This document shows positions 32,647 through 38,903 of a stretch of DNA of 38,903 nucleotides, piece after piece; the first letter of the stretch is position 1; the number at the start of each line of letters is the position of its first letter. Source of the stretch: Verrucomicrobiales bacterium. GTDB lineage: Bacteria > Verrucomicrobiota > Verrucomicrobiia > Verrucomicrobiales > DEV007. The translations under genes and the position numbers were made by a program. Under the pieces are notes generated by a model, which saw only the letters and a program-made list of their open reading frames with translations, was not told where the DNA came from and ran no database searches. The stretch spans positions 1 through 38,903 of the forward strand of contig JAKISY010000040.1 in NCBI GenBank assembly GCA_021648365.1, read 5' to 3'.

Positions 32647-33658
32647 GCTCCCCCCACTGAGCCCCACGCATCTTACGCCCACCATCCTTCCGCCGCGCTC
32701 CGAACTGATCCCTCTTACATTCAAAAAATTCGTCCACATAGCGCTGACTCCCCAACACCGCACCATCGGTGAAATACCTCACCCGGCACCTCAAAGCCTC
32801 CGCCACCGGCAAACGTCCGCCCGACTCCAGCACTTCTTCGATTTTCTCCTGACTGAATCCAGCCTTACCCTTCTCATAACCGTCGACGCTCTGATCCGCC
32901 ACCACCTCTTCTCCCTTCGCATACAACAAACAGCGATATTCCTGCGCCACCTTCTTCCACGCCACCCGACTGCGCCCCGTCACCGCATAACACAACCCTT
33001 GTCGAGCTCCGCGATTGCCAGCCACGGCAGCCGCATACGAACACCACCTGTAGCCCTCCGGCTCCTGCGCCAGCCCCGCGCGGATCGGGTTCAGATCGAT
33101 GTATGCCGCCACCATGCGCAGCGCATCACTGCTTTCGCCCCGTTCACAATCAGGCCCCTGTAACAGCACACTCTTAAACGGTCCCTCCCACAGAGTTCCG
33201 CATCGCCCATGTTTTTTGTTATAGGCCAAAGTCATTTTTAGTTTCAATTCCTTCATGAACATCGACAGATCAAACAAGCGCCCCTTCACTGATTCTGCGA
33301 TTTCATTCAAGCGAGTTTCAGCCCCCATCTCCCGGCAGCGCTCAACCTCATCGAGAGCCTGCTTCGTCGTCCACTCGCTCTTAAAAACACTAAGCCTTTG
33401 CAAATAATCCTCTCGCGACCACCCGCGCATCGCCATCTCCTTATCCGGCACCTCCAACAACAAATGGAAATGGTTTCCCAGAAAGCACCACGCCAGCGCC
33501 CGCAGTCCTGAGAACTTCAACTGCTTGAGCATCAAAATCCGAAAAACCTCCTTCTCATCGTCACCAAACAAGATATCCCGCCCAGTCGTCCGGCTCACCA
33601 CATGATAATAGTTGTTCTGCCCCTCCGGCCCCAATAAAAACTCCCGTATTTTCCTCAT
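32606..33658 (-). CDS. REP-associated tyrosine transposase (RAYT, Y1 HUH nuclease)
   Basis: 350 aa from the ATG at 33658 (MRKIREFLLG); an earlier in-frame ATG at 33691 adds 11 residues. Features: NYYHVVSRTTGRD, the HUH motif GNHFHLLLEV (His63, His65), TLWEGPFKSVLL, and the AAYIDLNPIRAGL block near residue 186 carrying the conserved Tyr. The C-terminus ends in LRVLRDLKADVIQ, which lies inside the sequence duplicated at 35706-35808. Such single-copy transposases mobilise REP hairpins; families A and B in this window are candidate substrates. The domain looks complete, so the gene may be active. Confidence 0.9.
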   Translation of the reverse strand: MRKIREFLLGPEGQNNYYHVVSRTTGRDILFGDDEKEVFRILMLKQLKFSGLRALAWCFLGNHFHLLLEVPDKEMAMRGWSREDYLQRLSVFKSEWTTKQALDEVERCREMGAETRLNEIAESVKGRLFDLSMFMKELKLKMTLAYNKKHGRCGTLWEGPFKSVLLQGPDCERGESSDALRMVAAYIDLNPIRAGLAQEPEGYRWCSYAAAVAGNRGARQGLCYAVTGRSRVAWKKVAQEYRCLLYAKGEEVVADQSVDGYEKGKAGFSQEKIEEVLESGGRLPVAEALRCRVRYFTDGAVLGSQRYVDEFFECKRDQFGARRKDGGRKMRGAQWGELRVLRDLKADVIQ

Positions 33659-33691
33659 AATCGATTTCCTTTCTGTTTGTGATTCCCCCAT

Positions 33692-34070
33692 CCTATCAGG
33701 TTCTGCATCAAAGACAACTTTTATTCTACTTGGGGAACCTCCCCTAAAAACTTCCCCTAAAAACTATATCTATGCGATTGCGACCTAGTAAGCAGCGTCC
33801 CACGCTCACCTGAACCTGTTCTAGCGCGTCAAAGTCCAAAAAGTTTTCGACACCGTTGACTTAAAACAACGTCGAAGGGCTCGAAGAATACGGTTTATGT
33901 CGCTGGCTACGCCTTGTTAGGTTAAGGTATCTAAAATCAGCTTTCATTCTTCAGGTAATTTCGTTATTATAAGAGGCGTGCCCCTTGGAACGCTTGATCC
34001 CATTGAGGGTAGGTAGTTCTGTGAAGTGCTTTGAACGACAAATGGAAAAGTATTAGAGAGTTGAAAAAAT
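33692..34070. other. Intergenic region between RAYT and the P1-nuclease-like gene
   Basis: About 380 bp. It contains a direct repeat TTCCCCTAAAAAC near 33750-33770, an imperfect hairpin TTCGACACCGTTG..CAACGTCGAA near 33848-33878, and A/T-rich sequence up to the start codon. No gene is supported. Confidence 0.55.
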
Positions 34071-35705
34071 ATGCACAAATTCATCATAATCATAACTTTA
34101 CTGTTAGGGGGGGCTAACGTATTCGCGTGGGGTCCAGGTCATGACGATCAAACAGAAGAAATCCTAAAACATCTGCCTGCGCAGCTTAAGACGGAATTGA
34201 CTTCCAAAATAAAAGAAAAAACAATAAAAGAATATAGCCACTATCCAGATAGCTTTAAACCGTTTGACGTTGAAATTATTGGTGAAGAGGCTCTGCTATA
34301 TTTGAAAGTAAATAAAATAGCAAAACGTTATGATTTACACTCAGACAAAGGTCGAGCCTTTTGTTTTATTTTGCTTTGTCGAGCTATCCGAAATGATGAG
34401 TTTGAGCGCGCGTTTTTTTGGCTGGCTTGCCTTGGTCATAGTTCAGGAGATATGTCTGCTTGCAATCATGACCCGTTGATTCATATCGCAACGTATGATT
34501 GGAAGGAGCTGCCGCCGCCACATGCAAAAGCGATGAAAGACTTAATGCCTTCACTCGATTTGCACTGGACCGCTAATTCAAAGCGTGGCAAATCAATTTA
34601 TGAAAGTACCGTCAAACAATTTTTGTCAGCTACCCAAAAGCATGAATCGATCGATGAAGCATTACTACAGATCATGATGTATGGCCACGCGGGTGCGAGA
34701 TATACTGTTGCGAGAGGCTCGGATATTCTCTCAGCCGCCTTTAATGCATCTTCCGATCAAAAGAGTAGAAAGAAGCTCTATGGTTCGATGAGTGAAATAG
34801 CCGCTTGGGCGACGGTTCGGACGATACGTGATGCGAAGTTTGCTGTCCGTTTGAAAACGGCGAAAACCGCTCCAGAGTGGACTGAAAAAATTAAGCAAGA
34901 GCATAAGGAGCTTATGACTGAGGCGGTGCAAACGGCAAACATCAAAAATGACAGTCTTTTTAAAAACATCTTAACTGAGGACTACAAAGGTATTGGAGTG
35001 GTGTTGGAGCCCACCTGGCGTATGAACGAGGCTGCACTTGGTTTTTCTTCGCGATATGTGGCGGCTGCACTGTGTGAGCGTTTAAAAAAAGAGCGGCGCG
35101 AGTATTGCACTATCGATGTAAGAAAAATTGCGACTACGGATAAGTTTAAACTTAGTCCAAAAAAAATACCGGTGATAATAGTTATCGCAGCTAATTACCA
35201 AAGCTACCACTCTATTAGGAGCCCAGTAATCAGTGAAAAATTATCAAAGTATATACGTGCTGGAGGGAAGGTTATCTGGGTTGGAGGTAAAACCAAGCCA
35301 CCTGAATTTATACTTGATAAGCTTGGAGGCAGCATTCATTCAGCATCTAAGTTGAGGTGGCCGCTAGAAGTGGAAAAATTCATTAAAGGGGAAATCTATT
35401 TTTCAAATATGGAGAAATCTTACACGTTTTTTCGTAACCCTAAAACTCAAGCAGGTTGGCATCGTCCAGAATGCCCCTATACTTTTACAGGGAATAAGCC
35501 CCTATTAATCTATAAGTCCCCAAATTTAGATGAGGATCTAGTTATTGCCGCCATTTCAAGGAAGGTTGCATTTTTGCCAATTTACTCTCTGCATCCTTAT
35601 TTATTGGGAGACCCTGCATTGATAGATTTGCAGAGCGTAAGTCTTGATAATCCTGGTTGGGATATCATATCGTATACGCTAGACCAACTCGAAATTGGCA
35701 AATAG
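34071..35705 (+). CDS. Secreted P1-nuclease/phospholipase-C-like zinc enzyme with extra C-terminal domain
   Basis: 544 aa. The signal peptide MHKFIIIITLLLGGANVFA is followed by WGPGHDDQTEE, so cleavage after Ala19 leaves Trp20 as the first mature residue. In the S1/P1-nuclease and zinc phospholipase C superfamily, the N-terminal Trp is itself a zinc ligand. The expected order of other ligands follows: His24, Asp60 (HYPDSF), His90 (YDLHSDKG), then His123, Asp127 and His133/His138 in HSSGDMSACNHDPLIH. The second half (about 310-540) is a different domain, possibly Rossmann/GATase1-like (VIIVIAANYQ, AGGKVIWVGGKTKPP). Substrate unknown. It is much A/T-richer than the neighbours and sits between the two RAYT-tail copies, which suggests acquisition. 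Confidence 0.75.
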   Translation: MHKFIIIITLLLGGANVFAWGPGHDDQTEEILKHLPAQLKTELTSKIKEKTIKEYSHYPDSFKPFDVEIIGEEALLYLKVNKIAKRYDLHSDKGRAFCFILLCRAIRNDEFERAFFWLACLGHSSGDMSACNHDPLIHIATYDWKELPPPHAKAMKDLMPSLDLHWTANSKRGKSIYESTVKQFLSATQKHESIDEALLQIMMYGHAGARYTVARGSDILSAAFNASSDQKSRKKLYGSMSEIAAWATVRTIRDAKFAVRLKTAKTAPEWTEKIKQEHKELMTEAVQTANIKNDSLFKNILTEDYKGIGVVLEPTWRMNEAALGFSSRYVAAALCERLKKERREYCTIDVRKIATTDKFKLSPKKIPVIIVIAANYQSYHSIRSPVISEKLSKYIRAGGKVIWVGGKTKPPEFILDKLGGSIHSASKLRWPLEVEKFIKGEIYFSNMEKSYTFFRNPKTQAGWHRPECPYTFTGNKPLLIYKSPNLDEDLVIAAISRKVAFLPIYSLHPYLLGDPALIDLQSVSLDNPGWDIISYTLDQLEIGK

Positions 35706-35808
35706 CTCAATAAATGAGCGGAAATCATATTGAACCCTTCGATTTCAAGACCTCCTTTTCCAGTGGTTACTGGTATCACATCTGCTTTCAAATCCCGCAA
35801 CACCCGTA
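35706..35808 (-). repeat. RAYT-gene tail repeat (copy 2)
   Basis: Begins one base after the stop of the P1-nuclease-like gene with a hairpin GCTCA-ATAAA-TGAGC. It contains the same TAAATGAGCGGAAATCAT word and on the minus strand encodes LRVLRDLKADVI, the end of the RAYT protein. Beyond 35808 it joins the IS91-like remnant. Confidence 0.85.
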
Positions 35809-36008
35809 AATGTGAAGCCTGCGGAGAGATCTCCGCAGCGATAGAATTGATCCACCACTGTGATCGCATCGTGACGCAAGGAGCCATGAATCTTACGATA
35901 AGCAAATTCATACTGCTCTTTGAAGTTTCTCCACTCTTTATGGACAATCTGCCAAAGAGGAGAAGCACGCGGACGACGAGGTCGATAAACGGACGGCTTA
36001 ACAACTGC
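35809..36008 (-). pseudogene. IS91-family transposase N-terminal remnant
   Basis: The minus strand encodes VKPSVYRPRRPRASPLWQIV, then the N-terminal helix region (EFAYRKIHGSLR) and VDQFYRCGDLSAGFT, as in the beginning of IS91/IS801-type transposases that precedes their zinc-binding domain. The frame then runs into the RAYT tail and stops. No start codon is evident and the zinc and catalytic domains are missing, so it is a dead fragment. Confidence 0.65.
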
Positions 36009-36026
36009 TCATAAGAACAGTTGTTA
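35999..36026. promoter_or_regulatory. LexA-like palindrome at the IS91 remnant start
   Basis: TGCTC-ATAA-GAACA within arms of 12 nt (TAACAAC / GTTGTTA), one mismatch from the SOS-box consensus and close in size to the dinB operator at 6979-7010. It sits where the transposase gene starts. It could also be chance or a terminal hairpin of the element. Confidence 0.3.
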
Positions 36027-36205
36027 TGCCTAAATTCAAGATAAAAACCACACAATGCCCATTAGCGTTGTATAAACCGCGCTACCTTGGATGGTCTCGT
36101 TTGTTCGACTTTCATGTTGAGCACCCAGAATCGCGAACCCAACGCTCCATCCCCGAGTGGAGGTTCCTGATATATTTTCTTTTTTTTGTATAGTGTGATC
36201 CCTCC

Positions 36206-36856
36206 CTACCTTTTCACCAGCGCCCTCGCCGCCAAGCAAGCATCTCGCAAAGTCGTTCGCAAGGGTCCCCATTTATCAAAACGCCTTGCTGAACTGAGCA
36301 CCGCCGGGCGCAAAGCCACTACCTCGCCACGTTCCCGCAACTGCATCGAAAAGCGCAGATCCTCACAGCACGACAAATTTTCATCGAAGCCCCCTATTTG
36401 ATCAAATACCGCACGCCTGACAAAAATCCCCTGATCTCCCAAAAACACCCCCCAGTTCTCACTGCGCCAATCCGCCAAACGGCAGGTCCAGTCTAACCAG
36501 CGCGAATCGCTATCAAACTGACGCAAAAAACCACCACCCACCACTTGTGCATCAGAGCAAAGCTCAGCAATCAAATCCAAGGCGCCATCCGGCACCAGCG
36601 TATCTCCGTGCAGGAAAAACAAAATCTCCCCCAGCGCCGCTTCCGTTCCGCGATTCATCTGCATCGCCCGCCCCGCCGCCACACACGCCAACACCTGCGC
36701 CCCTTCTTTTTTAGCAATCTCCTGGGTGCCATCACCGCTGCCCCCATCCACCACGATTACTTCGTTCCCATCCCCTTTTCTCCAAGCCAAGGCCTCCAGC
36801 ACAGCTGCTAGATTCTCCGCTTCATTCAGCGTTGGAATAATCACGGAAATGCTCAT
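36206..36856 (-). CDS. Glycosyltransferase, TIGR04283-like family 2
   Basis: 216 aa from the ATG at 36856 (MSISVIIPTLNEAENLAAVL), the family length. Motifs: VIVVDGGSGDGTQEIA, the donor-binding AAGRAMQMNRG, FFLHGDTLVP (the DxD equivalent), WGVFLGDQGIFVRR, and GGFDENLSCCEDLRF with the ED pair. It belongs to the GT2 group often called rSAM/selenodomain-associated transferase 2. The frame is open upstream to 36907 without homology. It is the intact parent of the broken copy at 32337-32537. Substrate unknown; divergent from the Nramp gene. Confidence 0.9.
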   Translation of the reverse strand: MSISVIIPTLNEAENLAAVLEALAWRKGDGNEVIVVDGGSGDGTQEIAKKEGAQVLACVAAGRAMQMNRGTEAALGEILFFLHGDTLVPDGALDLIAELCSDAQVVGGGFLRQFDSDSRWLDWTCRLADWRSENWGVFLGDQGIFVRRAVFDQIGGFDENLSCCEDLRFSMQLRERGEVVALRPAVLSSARRFDKWGPLRTTLRDACLAARALVKR

Positions 36857-36990
36857 ATTTTCTCTAATCCTAATTACGCAGAGCCAGAACCTCGCCACAG
36901 CTTCCATTGTTCCTTGTCAATTGTCCCTTGTCAATTGAGACACATCCCTTACAATCCGATTCACATTTTGATACCCATCCCTTTATAAAA

Positions 36991-38748
36991 ATGGAAAACA
37001 ACGACTCCCTCAAACAAGAAATCGCCGAACTCGAAGCGCTCAACCAAAAGCCCTTCCCGCAACGTCTCAGATACTATGCTAGTAAAAGCGGGCCAGGTTG
37101 GCTACAAGGCGCTATTACACTAGGTGGGGGGTCGCTAGCCGGATCTCTCTACTTGGGAGTAGTCATGGGTTACAATATGATGTGGTTGCAACCTTTTGCT
37201 ATGATCCTCGGAGTCATCATGCTCAGCGCAATTTCCTACGTGACACTATCAATTGGCAAAAAACCGTTCGGCGCCATTAAACACCATATTAGTCCAGCTC
37301 TAGCTTGGGGATGGCTAATCGCAACTATTTTAGCCAACATTGTTTGGTGTCTTCCTCAATTTGCGCTTGGGACGGCAGCCATTCAAAAAAACCTTATCCC
37401 TGCGCTCGATACAGATGCTGGGAAAATCATTATTCCTGTGATCCTCTTTATCATTGGCACCGCCGTAGTCTGGTCCTACAACTCTGGCAGTAAAGGCATT
37501 AAGTTGTTTGAGTTAACTCTAAAGATATTGGTGGGCATCGTAGTGCTGTCTTTTTTCGGTGTAGTTGCTGTTATGTCAGTTAAGGGGGGGCTTGAATGGG
37601 GCAAGATTTTTCGTGGGTTAATCCCTGATTTGTCTCTCCTATTCTCTCCAGCGCCATCTCTTTCGGGAGCTATTGAAGCATCTGGTGATTATTCTGAATA
37701 CTGGTCAAAGACAATTGCTGAGGTGCAGCGAGGTAAAATCATAACAGCTTTCGCTACCGCAGTTGGAATCAATATGACATTCCTACTGCCCTATTCGATG
37801 CTAAAAAAAGGCTGGGGCAAAGCTCACCGAGGCTTGGCTATTTTTGATTTATCTCTCGGGCTGATCATTCCTTTTGTGATCGCCACAGCTTGCGTCGTCA
37901 TCGCCTCCGCTTCTCAGTTTCACGGTAAATCAGAAGACGTTTTCAAAGCCGTTGAATCAGGAAAGGGAAAAAGCGTAGGCTCCTATAACAAATATTTGGA
38001 TGCACGTATCGCCGCAGACCCATCAGCAAATACCGAATTTGACAAACTCCAATCAATTGCAAATAAAGCAACAAAAGGTAGTGAAGCTGAAAAAACCGCC
38101 GAGACACAAATTGCCGCTTTCCGCTCTAGTTTACCGCTATCTGATCGCAAACTTGCTGCGATGATTGCCGAACGAGGCAACCTGCGCCTAGCTGACACCC
38201 TCGCTCCCCTCACTGGTCAAACCATCGCTCAAACAGTCTTTGGCATAGGGGTTCTCGGAATGGCACTATCGACAATCATCATGCTCATGTTAATCAACGG
38301 CTTTGCTGTTTGTGAGATGTTTGGGGTAGCACCTGAAGGTAAAATGCATAGGGTAGGCAGCTTGATCCCTGGAGTCATAGGTATATTTGGACCGGTTATT
38401 TGGGCTGGCGCAGCGGCCGCTCTTGCAACGCCAACCTCCGTCCTCGGTGGAGCTATGCTTCCAATTGCTTACGTATCCTTTTTCTTGATGATGAATTCCC
38501 GTTCAATGCTCGGCGACGCCATGCCAACCGGAGCACGCCGTATTAAATGGAATATCTTAATGGGATTTGCCACCAGCATCGCAACTTTCGCTTCAATTTG
38601 GGGTATCTGGAACAAAAGTTTCAATGGCATCCCGATGGGGAAAATAGGAGTAGGCATCCTTGTTGTATTGCTTTTCGTCGGTATCTCAGGGTTTTTATCA
38701 AAAGAACGAAAAGCCAAAGCCGACGCCCAACTCATCGCCAAAAACTGA
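36991..38748 (+). CDS. Nramp-related divalent-metal transporter
   Basis: 585 aa from the ATG at 36991; an earlier in-frame start at 36907 gives a non-homologous extension. About eleven membrane segments of the LeuT-fold Nramp type are visible, starting at SGPGWLQGAITLGGGSLAGS. A soluble insert of about 80 residues (FHGKSEDVFKAVESGKGKS.. and KGSEAEKTAETQIAAFRSS) sits between later helices. The canonical helix-1 DPGN and helix-6 MPH motifs are not present: the equivalents read GPGW..GAIT and INMTFLLPYSM. So it is an Nramp relative with altered metal selectivity, perhaps Mg or Al like the atypical branches. Inner membrane. Confidence 0.8.
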   Translation: MENNDSLKQEIAELEALNQKPFPQRLRYYASKSGPGWLQGAITLGGGSLAGSLYLGVVMGYNMMWLQPFAMILGVIMLSAISYVTLSIGKKPFGAIKHHISPALAWGWLIATILANIVWCLPQFALGTAAIQKNLIPALDTDAGKIIIPVILFIIGTAVVWSYNSGSKGIKLFELTLKILVGIVVLSFFGVVAVMSVKGGLEWGKIFRGLIPDLSLLFSPAPSLSGAIEASGDYSEYWSKTIAEVQRGKIITAFATAVGINMTFLLPYSMLKKGWGKAHRGLAIFDLSLGLIIPFVIATACVVIASASQFHGKSEDVFKAVESGKGKSVGSYNKYLDARIAADPSANTEFDKLQSIANKATKGSEAEKTAETQIAAFRSSLPLSDRKLAAMIAERGNLRLADTLAPLTGQTIAQTVFGIGVLGMALSTIIMLMLINGFAVCEMFGVAPEGKMHRVGSLIPGVIGIFGPVIWAGAAAALATPTSVLGGAMLPIAYVSFFLMMNSRSMLGDAMPTGARRIKWNILMGFATSIATFASIWGIWNKSFNGIPMGKIGVGILVVLLFVGISGFLSKERKAKADAQLIAKN

Positions 38749-38781
38749 TTTTATTAAATTGTTTTATAATTTCACACTTTC

Positions 38782-38813
38782 TTCATCTGCGTTCATCTGC
38801 GAAATCTGCGGTT
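38782..38813. repeat. Dispersed repeat, family C (copy 3)
   Basis: TTCATCTGCGTTCATCTGCG followed by ATCTGCGGTT, in the gap between the transporter and the next gene. It matches 19585-19618 and 24001-24040. Confidence 0.75.
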
Positions 38814-38873
38814 AACCTCCCCTCTTTCACAAAATGCAGCACAGCGCAAAACTCACCCAACCTAACCCATACC

Positions 38874-38903
38874 ATGAAACCTATGAAATTCGGCATTATC
38901 GGA
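38874..38903 (+). CDS. Start of a probable Gfo/Idh/MocA-type oxidoreductase (cut by window)
   Basis: Ten codons from the ATG at 38874 read MKPMKFGIIG, then the window ends. KFGIIG is the first strand and turn of a Rossmann dinucleotide-binding fold and a common opening of Gfo/Idh/MocA oxidoreductases. Too short for certainty. The leader CCATACC has no Shine-Dalgarno sequence, as elsewhere in the window. Confidence 0.45.
   Translation, partial: MKPMKFGIIG

Noticed and set aside
32382..32657. Hybrid ORF of 91 codons on the minus strand
   Set aside because: It joins the RAYT tail to the glycosyltransferase fragment across a breakpoint; it is a by-product of the rearrangement and not a gene.
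35597..36055. 152-codon ORF on the minus strand
   Set aside because: It runs across the IS91 remnant in the wrong frame and then through the RAYT tail into the P1-nuclease-like gene; the IS91 signature is in another frame.

Overview
The window looks like a chromosomal segment of a Verrucomicrobiota bacterium (phylum-level inference, no genus claimed). The evidence is an SHD1-domain secreted esterase, large PQQ-type propeller proteins, a CPXCG protein next to a coiled-coil/zinc-ribbon protein, several xylose-isomerase-like sugar isomerases, a TIGR04283-type glycosyltransferase, a RAYT transposase, dispersed hairpin repeats, and a perfect TGTTC-N4-GAACA box (the verrucomicrobial LexA motif as I remember it) in front of a Y-family polymerase gene. 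Most genes lack a visible Shine-Dalgarno sequence and are preceded by pyrimidine-rich or heptamer-repeat leaders that often end in ATC-ATG.

Layout. 1-1738 (minus): arsenic detoxification, acr3 (cut by the window edge) and arsC. 1856-4845 (plus): alpha/beta hydrolase, sugar isomerase, a 46-bp perfect palindrome and an SHD1-esterase. 4932-6806: a two-gene unit with a membrane-anchored protein of three secretin-N0/STN-like repeats plus a multi-pass membrane partner, which I do not recognise as a described system. 7047-8282: SOS-type DNA polymerase IV. 8459-9645: a decaying regulator/sugar-metabolism locus, with an AraC regulator that has apparently lost its PAS domain and a chimera of hexulose-phosphate synthase with a dehydrogenase tail. 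9684-10828: VapBC with a promoter/operator overlapping its start codon, then a secreted Cys/His-type (CHAP/NlpC-like) protein. 10844-12566: SDR dehydrogenase plus sugar isomerase. 12821-14705: unknown gene, lipoprotein with a Hint (intein-like) domain, and a wrecked PQQ-propeller/methyltransferase gene.

15192-20769 (all minus): TPR protein, eukaryote-type HisA, glycosyltransferase fused to a Rossmann-like tail, CPXCG protein, coiled-coil zinc-ribbon protein and a GH3 NagZ-like enzyme. 21088-23903 is accessory: an RHS tip fragment overlapping a small secreted protein, tandem repeats, a gene-poor stretch with a second copy of the large palindrome, and a second VapBC pair (AbrB-type antitoxin). 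24075-29876: ROK kinase, divergent lipoprotein, PQQ-propeller protein coupled to a small secreted protein, and a Tat-exported SGNH hydrolase. 30064-32209: sialate O-acetylesterase remnant and typA/bipA.

32337-36856 is a mosaic. A broken copy of a glycosyltransferase 3' end abuts the conserved tail of a RAYT transposase gene. Then follow the RAYT gene, an AT-rich gene for a secreted P1-nuclease/phospholipase-C-like metalloenzyme whose predicted mature N-terminus is Trp, a second copy of the RAYT tail, an IS91-like transposase remnant, and the intact glycosyltransferase. The window ends with an Nramp-related transporter lacking the classical motifs and the first ten codons of a probable Gfo/Idh/MocA oxidoreductase. 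No rRNA, tRNA or CRISPR was seen.
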